64,000 bases of DNA from Miscanthus floridulus (Eukaryota > Streptophyta > Magnoliopsida > Poales > Poaceae). The DNA is taken from contig NC_089591.1 of NCBI RefSeq assembly GCF_019320115.1, positions 19,136,502-19,200,501 of the forward strand, given 5' to 3'. Positions 44,996 through 55,520 of the stretch are shown piece after piece. The notes beneath the pieces were generated by a model. It made no database searches. It saw only the letters and a program-made list of their open reading frames with translations, and was not told the origin of the DNA. The position numbers and the translations under genes are program-made. Position 1 is the stretch's first letter; the number at the start of each line of letters is the position of its first letter.

Positions 44996-45144
44996 CATTA
45001 GCGGAGCCAAGATGAGCACCTCGGGGGGCTAATCAATAGAGATTTAGAACAAATGTCGAAGATTAACGGTGAAATTATGTTTTTACTACAGTAATTATAA
45101 AGGAAAATCAGTCTCACGGGGGGGCACCCTTGGATCCGCCACTG
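44996..45144. mobile_element. hAT-type MITE inside WSD exon 4
   Basis: Terminal inverted repeats CATTAGCGGAGCCAAG and CAGTGGCGGATCCAAG (three mismatches), flanked by CGTGAAGA (44988-44995) and CATGAAGA (45145-45152), an 8-bp duplication with one transition. It separates SLEVLF from HAVVEITTKLLGAK of the acyltransferase. Insert plus duplication is 157 bp, so the frame is also shifted. Confidence 0.75.
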
Positions 45145-45543
45145 CATGAAGAGGACTTCCAACGAGAACTTTTTCCTGTCCGCCATTTTCTTGGCCTTAC
45201 GAATGTATTCCAGGGGATCATTGTACGAGGTTATGTGTAACGGCAGAAGGATGAAGCCCAGTCGATTTCCCCATGCTACATCTTTGCCCTTGCGTGAATC
45301 CAGCATGTCAGCTAATGCCTGAGTATTACGGTTATATGTTGCGAAAAGTATGTCAGTAATTCCTGAGTTATCGTACAAGCATGCACATTAAACCATTATC
45401 TGTTGGTTCTCACCTGTAGCCCAGGTGCCGATCTTATATTGACAGGGATGAGTGACCGAATGCAGTGTTCTTTTTGGTATCAGTGTCACTGCATTGTGCA
45501 ACGCAGATAGTGATATAGAAGTTTACTCTATTCATCCTAAAAT

Positions 45544-46090
45544 CAATGTTTTCTTAAACGGTAAACGGTCTTTACACGGTCGCCCTTTGTTTAACGTTTA
45601 GGCTATTTACACAGTGTTTAAACGAAGTTAAACGGTCTAAACGGTTTTGTACTTTAAAAAAAATACATATAATTATATATGTGCATGTAAAAACTCATGT
45701 ATTCTAGCATTTATACATATTTATCCGAGTAAAAATCAATTATTTTGGTATGTATATATATTTATGCATGTGAAAAGAACCAAATATAGATATTTATGCA
45801 TGTAACATATCAAGTGTACACATTTATAAATATAATAAACTTAAGTATACAAATTTATCCATACAAAACTGAACTAGATTTACCTCGTGTTCGCCTAAAC
45901 AACCGTTTAAACAGCTGTTTAGCCCGCTTAATGATGTTTATCTCCGTTCCGTTTAGGCCGTTTAGACCGTTTTTTCCTGTTTTTTGACCGTTTAAACGGT
46001 CAACCGTTTAATTTCCGTTTACCCCCTAAACAAAATAGTTTATCATCGTTTACCGTTTACTGGTCGTTATGGCCGTTTAGGCGAACACTG
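45544..46090. mobile_element. hAT-type MITE, 547 bp, rich in AAACGG motifs
   Basis: Perfect 8-bp duplication CCTAAAAT at 45536-45543 and 46091-46098. Terminal repeats CAATGTTTTCTTAAACGG and CAGTGTTCGCCTAAACGG. Dozens of AAACGG/CCGTTT words fill both subterminal regions. It lies in the WSD intron between exons 2 and 3. Confidence 0.85.
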
Positions 46091-46353
46091 CCTAAAATAT
46101 AACAAGTCTAGCTATGTTTGTCCTAAATCAAATTTTCCTTAATCAGACCAAGTTTGTATAGAAAAGAAGGAAATTATTTATGACATTAAATTTGCATCTA
46201 TCATTAGATGCATTATGAAATATTGGTCTATAACCATTTTGATGTATAGTAAATGTTATATATGCTTCCCTATAAAGTTATAGGTGAATATAAAATGATT
46301 TGACATAAAACAACTTGGACTCCTTATATTACAGAACTGTCGGAACAAATATA

Positions 46354-46587
46354 CTAAATCCGTTTCAAATTATAGTTTGTTTGACTTTTTTAACCTCAAG
46401 TTTGACCACTCGTCTTATTTTAAAATTTGTGCAAAATATCACTTCTTTTATTGTGGCTTGCTTTAACAACAAAAGTTTTTCAAGAATGACTTAAATTTGA
46501 CTATGTTGGCACAAATTTTTTAAAGAAGACGAGTGGTCAAATTTAGGATAAAAAAGTCAAATGAACTATAATTTGGAACGGAGGGAG
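46354..46587. mobile_element. Stowaway MITE in a WSD intron
   Basis: Ends CTAAATCCGTTTCAAATTAT and, on the other strand, CTCCCTCCGTTCCAAATTAT, with long inverted arms and TA on both sides. Classic grass Stowaway of about 234 bp. Confidence 0.8.
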
Positions 46588-47812
46588 TAGTATATACGAG
46601 GCAATCAAAAGCAGGACTACTATATTGTTATTATATATACTACTCCAAGTGTTATGGGATGAACACTCACCGATTTTCCGAAAATAATATCTTGAGAGAG
46701 CGGCGGAAGTCACCCCAACTAGCACGTCGCTCACTGTCTGCAGATCCAAATAATTTAAAAAATATATATATAAGTCGGTCTCCGTTATTATAAGTTCTAC
46801 TAGTTATATGCTTCGAAAATGATAGCACTAGCAAGGTCGACCGAGATGATATAAATCATTAGGTCTCTCTCTTTATATAAAGCCATATATATATTTGGTG
46901 GGACTTACGCAGTTCAATACGTTCTTGATGTCCTTCATGTCATCAAGACCGAGGCATCGGTGCACGACGCGCCTGCTCTTGACTTCCGTGAGGTGGTCCG
47001 CTTGCTTGAAGGGCGTATCTGGGTCGTTTAAGAAGAGTAGGGTCGCGACGAAGCCTGCCAAGTCGACCATGGTATTCCATGCGAGCACGACGAAGGACCA
47101 AGCCCACATGGCGAGCGCTAAGACGCCCGCGGACCGTGGAGGGCGCGGCCGGGAGTAGATCTGGCCTTTGCGCCGTACCGGCGGCGGTACGGAGGCGGCC
47201 ACCACCTCCGGGCTGGCCGCGCTCTGCGCCAACGCGAGGAGGAGCGAGATCATGGACGTGCCGTCACCGAGGGAGTGGTGGCATCGGAACACGGCGGTCG
47301 CCGCGACTGACGTCGGGAAGTTGAGGATGTGGAACTCCCAGAGCGGCCGGGAGAAGTCCATGGGCAGCGTCGACAGCGACGCTACATAGTCCTCCACGGC
47401 CTGCTCTGGGTTGGTCGCCACGTCGTCGTCGGCCAGGCTCGGGACGACCATGTGGTCGTCGACGTTCACCGTGGTCCGCACCCACCGTGGCGTGCCGTCG
47501 TCGTCGCACGTGTCGGTGGCCTGGATGGAGCAGAAGCGAGGGTGGCGAGCAACGAGCCTGAGCAGGCCGGCACGGACAGCGGCGAGGTCGATGGGCTTGC
47601 TAGACCCGAACAAGGTGACTGAACAAATCCTTAAAGAGACGAGCGGTAGGGCTGAGGGGCTCCGGCGCCGGCAGAGATGCTGCCATGCTGCTGCTAGACT
47701 CCCCTGGTTTCGAGATGCGGACTGAGAGCGGCCGCTTCCGCAGAGTCGTCGCTGTTTCGGGATCCATTATCCTGTATGTGGTATTGTATATGGTTTTGTT
47801 CTGTTGATCCAA

Positions 47813-48741
47813 GTTTTCATGGTCTTGTATATATGGATTTTTGAAAATTGTTGGTTGGTAATACCATTAAGTAAATTGAATTGGAGTTATCTATATCACC
47901 CGTCACACTCCCAACCAAAATGCAGGTAGAATTTAAGAACTACTAATAATGGCCATTGCCCATTAGTTTGACCGCTCACACTTATATGGGGGTAAATTCT
48001 CTTACACTTATATTTCACCTATTCGATCATGACAGAGCCGTCAAGCTGCCATGCTAGCTGCCGGATACGGTATATTCCCACGCCTTAGAGCTACAAACCG
48101 ATGTATTCACTAAGAGGCCTCTGTTCCTCAATTATACATCGCTACACGCGCACATTCACCTCTGCAACCATGATCAAAACTACAAAGTAGGGAAATCTCG
48201 ATCTATCTACTAAACTACAAGAATCAAAATCCCAAATCAATTTATTATCATTCCCTAACGACGTATAAAAGTAAAACTTTCTAGAAAAATTCCAACGATA
48301 TAAATACCCCTAACCCTCTCACCTTCTATTCTAGCCTTGGTCCGTTATCTAAAAATGCCTAGGTCAAATACGATACCATATCCTAGGGGCAGTTTTCATA
48401 ACCGCCTTTAAAACTTAGTCATTTTTATGAGCGAAAACACTACCACCGTAGGAATCAATAACGTACAAGCTCAAAGAAGATTAAGGTTACGTTTGCTTGA
48501 ACTTCTGAAAAGTTATTTTTAGTACAGTTTTGAAAGCACCTTGGACACTGTTTTTGGCCTTTGATTTTCTGGTTTTTAAAATGGGTGGAAATATAGAGCT
48601 GTTTTACAGTTTCAATGGAGATAGAGAGAGGAGATATGTTTTAAATTTATTTCAACCAAACATCTACAGCTTTTCTACGGCTCATATCTCGCAACAACTT
48701 TTTCACAGCTCACAGTAGCTTTTTCAAATTCACAGCTCACA
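47813..48741. other. Intergenic sequence upstream of WSD
   Basis: No gene seen. The stretch 48490-48735 has inverted-repeat character (CAACCAAACATCTACAGC; AGCTCACAGTAGC) resembling a hAT-like MITE that has the CACTA end inserted at 48742; edges could not be fixed. Confidence 0.4.
47828..47834 (-). promoter_or_regulatory. Candidate TATA box of the WSD gene
   Basis: ATATATA on the minus strand (context CCATATATACAAG), about 60 bp upstream of the ATG. Confidence 0.3.
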
Positions 48742-49059
48742 CACTACTACACAAAAACTTAACCGAGGCGTTTTTCAAACTGCCTTGGAGGCGGGCGGGC
48801 CGGTTGCCTGCCTCCATCATTGGGTGGCCGACAGCCGGCCCTGCAACCGCCTCGGTTAATGATTAACGAGGCGGGCAACCTTATTTACCCGCCTCGGTTA
48901 ATATCGATTAACCGAGGTGGTTGCCTTAACGCAACCATCTCGGTTAATATATTAACCGAGGCGGTCGTATTATATGGCCCGCGTTGGTAAATATAAGGCC
49001 GAGACAGCCATCTAGACCTGGTAATGGGTTCCTAATATACATACCGTGAGCACAAAACA

Positions 49060-49680
49060 TTAACTTCCATCCTCACATCCCTCTACCACAGTCGCCCCAA
49101 TGCCTCCCTCTCCCTCACGCCCCTGATAGCGGCGTCCCCCCGACGCCTCTCCCTCTTCCTCCCTCCACTCTCTCTCTCTGCCTCCCTCGGTGGCCCTCTC
49201 CTCCCCCAGCCCGACGCCCCCTCCCCTGCCCTCCCCATCTGGCGGCAGCCCCTCCCCTCTCCAACCCGGTGGCCGGCGGCGCACCCTCCCCTCTGGTGAG
49301 GGTTCATGGCGGTGAGCCTCCCGGATCCGGAGCACGGTGCGGCGCGCGGATCTCCTCTCCATCCCGGCAGCGCCCCCTCCTCTCCCCATCCCGGTGGCCG
49401 GATTCGGAGCACGACACGGCGCGGCGCGCGGTGCCTCCCTCTCCCTCTCTCTCGCGTGCGGCCCCTCCTCCACAATCATGCGGCGGCGGCGGCGACCCTC
49501 CTCCACAACCGGGCGGCGCTCGTGGTGGCTGGATCTGCGCTCGTGGTGGCTGGATCCGTCGCTGGTGGCCGGATCTAGCGGTGGCAAGCATCTCCGATGG
49601 ACGGCAAGCATCTACCCGTACGTGCACGTGGGAGGTACCCATCCCTGTCTCCCCCTACAGTTCTCTGTTTAATCCTTGTC
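49060..49680. other. GC-rich low-complexity segment inside the CACTA element
   Basis: Several overlapping long frames exist on both strands (for example 49060-49611 minus, 49269-49712 plus), but all are Arg/Pro/Gly/Ser-rich translations of a CCTCTCC-type sequence with no recognisable domain. The composition differs sharply from its surroundings. It could be the first exon or leader of a captured host gene, as in Pack-type elements. I do not call a gene. Confidence 0.4.
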
Positions 49681-49956
49681 TGACACAAACGGTACGAAAA
49701 ATAATTATTTAGTTTTGTATTTAGCATGTCAAATTCAAGCCAGATGATCGAAGCGATGGATGGCAGGCGGCCAGCTGCAACCGAGCACTCAAAGTCCGCC
49801 CGTGAAAGGTCATCGTCTGTCCCGGTCTATGTTTCTCTCATTGTTCTCTCTCAGATCCAAATTAAAAAGCACAGCAGCATCCCATCTCTCGTTCGGCTAA
49901 TAACCTCACGGGGCCCAGCAGCACATGGCCATTTGAAATCAAATAAATATATTTAC

Positions 49957-50190
49957 AGTGCATTTGGTTTGCCAGATCGATCGGTCTGGAATCATCCGTC
50001 CCTATATCGAGAACAGTGTTTAGTTTGCATCCACCATGCATGCTGTCATTCATTAGTTGATCCGTTTGTTAACTCCCTGAAGCCAATATACAGGAGGCAC
50101 TCATCCCTCAGAAAAGTAACGCACGACCTGATCCTAGATGCATGAAAGAGTGAACCCATGCCGGATGATGTTAATCTTTAAACCAAACAC
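49957..50190. mobile_element. MITE-like inverted-repeat element
   Basis: Ends CAGTGCATTTGGTTTG and, on the other strand, AGTGTGTTTGGTTTAAAG, typical of small hAT/PIF-like grass MITEs. The duplication could not be established. Confidence 0.4.
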
Positions 50191-50777
50191 ACTATTAAAG
50201 AGCATTAAATCATTTAATCTAATCTGACGAAACAGGCGCTCAAGGCCAGAGGAGGTCAGCTGGACACAGTTATATGTTTTTCATTTGGCAAGTAAAATTG
50301 AAGGCAGATCCAAGTGATCGATAGCACTGGATGTCAGTAATTTCAAATTTGATTTCCAAGGACAGGTTTTATATATAACAGCCAAATCAATCATTTTGTT
50401 GGAATCTGATACCCCTAGTTATGCGTAAGCAGCCCTCGGATCTCTGAAAGGATGCTACGAGGATGACATAAGCTCCCACCATATTAAGAATGATATAATC
50501 GAATTGTGTAGAAAACCATAGATGACAACGCTGAAGCAATCACGACAAGAGATTAGGATTTGATGAAGCTGACCACAAATTCGATTAGCACATCTCCAAA
50601 AGAGTGCAAGTGATTGTCGCTCTCTGACAACCCTACTTGACCCTTTAGGACCCACTAATTCTTACCCTATACAAGAATCTAGTGCGATAGAACTTCTAAC
50701 CTAATTTTTTTTAGCACTCCCAATTGCTCATTACAAGCCTTGGATGAGACCCTTGTGTTGGATTGATTGATGCAATA

Positions 50778-51483
50778 CTACAATAATACTTAACCGAGAC
50801 GTTTGGCAAAGGGGCTCGGAGGCGGTTGGGCTGGTAGCCCGCCTCGGTTATTCGTGGCCGGACAGCCAGCCCAGCAACCGCATCGGTTAATCCTTAACCT
50901 GAGCGTGTGCGGCAAATTCAGCCACAGCTGGCGGCAGCTCAAGAAATCACAATGATGGTGCAAAAAGGAAAAGGTCGACCATAAGTGCATCACTCAAACA
51001 ATAGTGGACATTTGTAAATTTGTCACGGACTCCTGTGTGCATGTTAGGGGAATGTTCTTCAACGCGGAGAGCGAGTTGGCGACGGCAGAGAAGTACGAGA
51101 AGATAAGAAACTGAAGAACCATGCTAGACATGATAGATTACAAGTTGTCAGACGTCTTTTGATTAGGTGACCTTAGTTTCACATGTACGAATGTGATGTG
51201 TGTTTGTGGTACGATGATGAAGACATCTATGTAATGTAATAACTTAATGTTTGTTCGTGAAACGATAAGGACGACACATGAATGAATGTAATACATGTTT
51301 GTCCTCTATATGCGTATTTTCTACTTTGTATGTGTTTTAATTTGCGAAATTCAATTTCCAATTCAAATCCAAATTCAAAAAAGTATTTTTTTGTAATCTA
51401 GAAAATCATTAACTGAGGCGGGCAACTAATAACAGCCACCTCCATTAATGGTTTAATTGAGGTGGGCGGCTTTAGCCAACCGC
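50778..51483 (+). mobile_element. Second CACTA left end and body fragment of the same family
   Basis: ACTACAATAATACTTAACCG followed by text parallel to 48755-48900 (GGAGGCGGTTGGGCTGGTAG, GGCCGGACAGCCAGCCCAGC). After about 50930 there is a short plus-strand coding remnant (VDICKFVTDSCVHVRGMFFN, 51003-51112, ending in TGA) that I cannot assign. Subterminal repeats return at 51410-51480 and are cut by the next CACTA start. Confidence 0.5.
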
Positions 51484-51876
51484 CACTACTACAGATTCAT
51501 CTTTCACTGTCACCACTTTCACTGCCATAGCGATATAAGCGTCCATGTGATACTTTCACCGTCGGTTGGACCGATAGGGAGGCCTCGTAAGGAATGAAAC
51601 CGGCAGTTGAAAACCATCAATGCAGTGGTGGTAGGGGGTTGAATTCCACCGTTGGTTGGAACGTCGAGCCGACTGAGATACGCGTTATAGCCACACCTAC
51701 ACGGCTGTTTGGTGTACCAGCGGAAAATATTGAAGGTGAGTACTGTAAATGAGAGTGTGTCCTAATGCCCAACTACCAACACCCCCTCTAGCCCGCTCTA
51801 CATATTCTTCAAGCCTGCTGCCCTTTGAAACCACTCATCTTCCATGTTCATCCCATTCTTCCATCAGACTAGAACC

Positions 51877-52050
51877 ATGTCGGCGGAGAGTTTTTTCAAG
51901 ATTCCCAGCTACGACTCATCCTCCGACGAGAATGAGATCCAGCAGCACTCATCGTCTGAGGAGGCCTCTGGGGAGTACATGGATCCTGATTTGATTCCTG
52001 ACAAGAGCTCCGACACTGAGGAGGAGGAGGACGATGACATCGACGAATGA
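51877..52050 (+). CDS. Small acidic protein (57 aa), CACTA-associated
   Basis: MSAESFFKIPSYDSSSDENE through DKSSDTEEEEDDDIDE; 40% acidic or Ser. Upstream in-frame ATG at 51844 is possible. No domain recognised. It lies between the CACTA terminus and the transposase fragment, where accessory exons are common. Confidence 0.4.
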   Translation: MSAESFFKIPSYDSSSDENEIQQHSSSEEASGEYMDPDLIPDKSSDTEEEEDDDIDE

Positions 52051-52861
52051 TAACGGGCCTCCTCTAAAGCGTCCATGGCGACCATCATCCTTGCTCTAAG
52101 AGGATTATTTTTAGGTGTATTATCTTTGTGGACGAGTACAATCACTCGTTGGAAATATATCTATATATTTTATAAAGTAATAAACAAAAATTCTAGTCCG
52201 ACCAATGCTTCTTTCTTTTGCTGTCATCGCTCGTAGTGCTATGTCATGGCGTTGGACCAATGTTTTTGGTGCCCTATTTGGATCCCTCTAGTTTTTGGCA
52301 GTTTTAAGAATCTAGCTTTGTATACTGGGTCGGATCTAAATAGGCCAGTTTTTAAGAATTCGAAACTGGTCCAAACTGGGTCGTAACGGACCAGTGTTTG
52401 ACGGGCCATGCTACTCACACTTCTGTATGGCCCCTATGCCTGATATAACGATGATTGGTGTGGTGTCCGTTCTTTCCAATGCTGAAAGCCAGCGGTAAAG
52501 AGTATTTCCCTGTCGGACTGCATATCCAGGCGGCGGTAAAGGCTGATTTCCACGACCAGGTCGATGGCGTAGGTTGCCTTCATTAAAGCCATCTGCTGCC
52601 ATAGCCATACCCAAAGCGAATCCCATTGTTCCCCTTTCCTCGACCATTGCTAGTTCCCCCAATATCTATTGAAGGTTGTGTCTGAATCCAAGCCGGGTCA
52701 TCACTTAACTGATCCGAGGTCCGCAAAATTTTCTTCATAGATTCAATTACTTGATTCTTGCTATTATGCTTTTTACTGTGTTATCGATGTTCTTGCTCTA
52801 TGGGACCTTCGTGTTCATTTTTGATTTCTTCATGCTATAAGATCTGCCTTTGCTATACACA

Positions 52862-53197
52862 GATGGATCGTGCATGGATGTATATGAAGCACAGTTCAGT
52901 TGCATTCGTGCAAGGCTTGAGTTGTTTATCAATGTCGTCAGTGCTTACATGGAGCATAATGTTGAGGCTCTTAGTTTCATAAACTGCCCATGCAGGGATT
53001 GCAAAAATTTTAAGCAGTGGGATAGCATGGAGCTGAGTAGGGGTCATCTGCTTCAGAGGGGTTTCATGCTAAATATATGGTTTGGACGAAACATGGAGAA
53101 GAAGGCGAGAATCCACCTAACGAACAAGCTTCACCGGGTATACAGAATCGCAGATGTCGACCTACCTCTATTTGAAGAGGGCGTGGAACCTGCGTAG
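52862..53197 (+). pseudogene. CACTA transposase N-terminus (Transpos_assoc domain)
   Basis: MDRAWMYMKHSSVAF begins the domain; after a frameshift near 52890 the other frame continues VSAYMEHNVEALSFINCPCR, DCKNF and RGHLLQRGFMLNIW. The CPCRDCKN cluster and RGH...GF match the known N-terminal domain of TNP2 transposases. The catalytic part is absent. Confidence 0.7.
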
Positions 53198-54303
53198 GTG
53201 AGAGTGGATCATGATGAGGCTATGATTGTCATGCCTTGAAAACATTTGTTGTACCTGAATTTCATTGTTCTTGAGGTTTTGTACTATGGTAATAACTGCC
53301 AACGTAACAAATGGTACCATCATACTACAGTGACAATATAATATTCTTCATGTTATGGCAACACCAGCGTATGATCCAGTGTTCCTGTACATCTATACCT
53401 TGGCCCAAATCTATTCCGTCCATCGTTCTTCGATTCATCTCAGCCATCCGTTTGTACCCAAAAGGCCAACCCTAAAAGGATAGTCTACTTACATCTCACC
53501 ATCTGCTGCCGCCCATGACCTCAAACTCTAAGGGAACATACCTGATTCTGATCTAACTGATGGTGGACCTGACGTTCTAAGTTCGCTGATCTGCAATCAG
53601 AGTCAGGAACCCTAGGTTCATAGCTAGGGAAACCCTATATCACAGTAGTTATTGCCGTATCGGTGCATTGAGTGTTGTGCCTTACCTCCATATATCGCTG
53701 TGTACACACGCCCCCTTTGCTGTCCCCTTGACCTCCTAAACAAGGCACAACTACGTGGCTAGGGTTGTGTTCTAGGTAAGATCCGATCCTTGCCCTTGAC
53801 CACAATTGTATATTGAAATACAAAACAAATCAGTTTGTAAATTGTGCGCTCCATGTATCTTTGGTACTTTAGGATTATTCATCACTATAGTTAGGGGAGG
53901 ATCCATGCGTGCATCAGGCAACGAGAGGGAGTCGCGTACATCATGCTGAAAAAGGTCATCATCGTAGGTAAAGAAAGTCTGTGAGTCCCTTGTATCCATT
54001 CAAAAAATATAACCAAGCCTTTGATAAGGTCAGCAAGGGTTCAATTACAAGGAGGCCTAGGAGCAGCTGACGTTGAGAATGTAGGGCGTACCACCCACCA
54101 TCGTTGTTCCCGATGCCATGTCCGAAGTTGCCATGTTGATTCAGCTTCGACAATAAGGTTGGGCGATAGGGAACCGAGGGACGCACAAGGCAAGCTAGAG
54201 GCAGGCCATGTGATTTGTCTTACTCCCCTGTTCCCTGTGCTGACCAGTTGTTGAGCATGAGAGGCAGCAAGATTTAGGAGCTAAGGTTTGTTCCATTAGA
54301 GGA
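53198..54303. other. Unassigned region
   Basis: No gene recognised. Short frames on both strands lack motifs and the composition is unremarkable. It could be decayed CACTA or retroelement sequence. Confidence 0.35.
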
Positions 54304-54315
54304 TTGGTTCCCAGA

Positions 54316-54573
54316 ACCAAGTCCCATTGCATGAGATCCATTTTGGACTCCAATGCAAGCAAGTTTATATTGGCCATCCAAGAAGGAGGCTTCAAGTTCT
54401 ATGCACATCGTCAGATTATAGTCAAAGGCCTGGCAAAGTCAGTCGGAGTCACTGAGGAAGAGATGAAGGGTCATTTGACATACATGCCAGGACTGCTAGA
54501 CCTATTGACTAGAGCGCACGAATATGTGCCAGATTGGGTGAAGATATTCTTCGCAACTTTGTGGATACCACGA
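54316..54573 (+). pseudogene. Fragment of a plant transposon-type protein, cut by a Tat LTR
   Basis: The frame reads ILDSNASKFILAIQEGGFKF, then IVKGLAKSVGVTEEEMKGHL and LLDLLTRAHEYVPDWVKIFF, stopping exactly at the LTR start at 54574. The pattern (aromatic FYAH, then GLLDLL...VPDWVK.FFA.LWI) is loosely like the putative plant transposon protein domain found in Athila-type accessory ORFs. Resemblance is from memory only. Confidence 0.35.
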
Positions 54574-55042
54574 TGTGGGGGGTACGACCCAGGATACCCA
54601 TGACAAACTACATGGGCTACACTGCCAGTGGTGGTCTAGCCAACAAGACAAAGACTTACGATGCATGGTACTGCTCGGCGTGTACTGCAAGACATCAAGG
54701 GCGATATCCTGAAGATGCTACGAGATCTGTTAGGATATGCTCGATCCCGTGATCCCTATAATCTATTATTACTTACCGGTTATCTAGATCTAACCGACTT
54801 GTAACCCTACCTAGGCTATATAAGGTGGGTAGGGGACACCCTCAAAACATGCACAATATCATACGATAGCCAATATAAACCAACAGACCATAGAAGTAGG
54901 GTATTACGTCGTGCAGGAGGCCCGAACCTGTCTAACTCTTGTGTCTCTGTTGCCTTCTTGTTCTTGATTATGCACACCTCTTCCGATCAATCTACCTTCA
55001 TGGGATACCCCTCGGAGGACTGCCGATGATATTCTGTCGATA
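54574..55042 (+). repeat. LTR1 of the Tat array
   Basis: TGTGGGGGGTACGACCC to CTGTCGATA (decayed CA), 469 bp; TATA box in GGCTATATAAGGTGGG at about 54813. Parallel to LTR2 throughout. Confidence 0.85.
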
Positions 55043-55043
55043 G

Positions 55044-55056
55044 TTGACGCACTAGG
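55044..55056 (+). other. Primer-binding site after LTR1
   Basis: TTGACGCACTAGG, a mutated version of the TTGGCxTGCCAGG site after LTR2, one base from the LTR. Confidence 0.65.
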
Positions 55057-55078
55057 TAGGGGTGTGCATGCTATTTCC

Positions 55079-55520
55079 ATGATGAACAAGATGGTGCACT
55101 TTTCAGGCTCTTCGTCCTCTCCAAAGTCCAGCCAGATCTTTATGGTTGGATTGATGTTTTGGGTCATCAATGCTGACAGAGACAGAGAGATCATCAAGCC
55201 GGTGTAGATCGATTCTGTGCCAACCACACCAACACCTACAATGGTAGATCCGATCTCGGAACCGCCTCTGAGGTCGTCTTCACCAACAACTCGCTGCCTA
55301 CAGCCCCGCTACTCGAGGAAGTAGGTCGGCAACAACGATCTGATCGCATCCATCGATTAGGTCAGCCAGAATCTCACCGACTGCCTCTCCCTCAAGGGAA
55401 TTGGCTCTGACCACTCTGGTTTGGCACCAACCACCTTCCAGTTCTGATCTATCAGAAGTCAATCGGCAAACTCCAGGGGATATAGCCACCATCCATCAGG
55501 ATGCCCTAAGAGACAAATTT
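55079..55520 (+). pseudogene. Gag N-terminal fragment of the deleted Tat copy
   Basis: ATG ATG AAC AAG ATG start as in the second copy, then the same sequence to the NNDLIASID-type segment (about 55340) and LTDCLSLKGI. It breaks off near 55520, where text switches to the 3' non-coding region. Confidence 0.65.

Larger units (their letters stand above)
43530..47767 (-). pseudogene. Wax ester synthase/diacylglycerol acyltransferase (WSD-type), decayed
   Basis: Plant WSD enzymes join fatty acyl-CoA to alcohols or diacylglycerol in cuticular wax synthesis. Exons: 47767-46909 (MDPETATTLRKRPLSVR..., motif HHSLGDGTS = HHxxxDG), 46737-46671 (TVSDVLVGVTSAALSRYYFR), about 45488-45414 (SLIPVNIRSAPGLQ), 45318-44946 (GNRLGFILLPLHITS), 44171-44034 (GPIEKIELCGHPVIFIAPTT), 43683-43530 (SYMNTVRVVLAADD), the last four forming the WS_DGAT_C domain. 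Splice sites are good GT-AG. Damage: a one-base frameshift near 47620, a frame loss in exon 3, a MITE inside exon 4, and an extra base near 43565. Domain order and length fit a full gene, so loss is probably recent. Confidence 0.85.
48742..50777 (+). mobile_element. CACTA-type transposon, left end and GC-rich body
   Basis: Terminus CACTACTACACAAAAACTT followed by subterminal repeats AACCGAGGCGG / GCCTCGGTTAAT in both orientations up to about 48980. From 49080 to 49600 the base composition jumps to CT/GC-rich. No TNP gene is seen. The right end is not identified, because a second left end of the same family occurs at 50778. Confidence 0.6.
51484..53197 (+). mobile_element. CACTA transposon of another family, partial
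   Basis: Terminus CACTACTACAGATTCATC with different subterminal words (CACCGTCGGTTGG at about 51554, CCACCGTTGGTTGG at about 51646). It contains a small acidic ORF and the N-terminus of a transposase, then loses coding after 53197. No right terminus seen. Confidence 0.55.

Noticed and set aside
47079..47725. Plus-strand frames opposite WSD exon 1
   Set aside because: GC-rich shadows of the acyltransferase exon, which has the HHxxxDG motif on the minus strand.
49060..49712. Overlapping long frames on both strands in GC-rich DNA
   Set aside because: High GC lowers stop frequency in all frames; the products are low-complexity Arg/Pro/Ser with no domain.
52201..52420. Possible MITE with ends like CCCTATTTGGATCC and CCTATTTAGATCC
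   Set aside because: Inverted similarity is visible but short, and no target duplication could be fixed.
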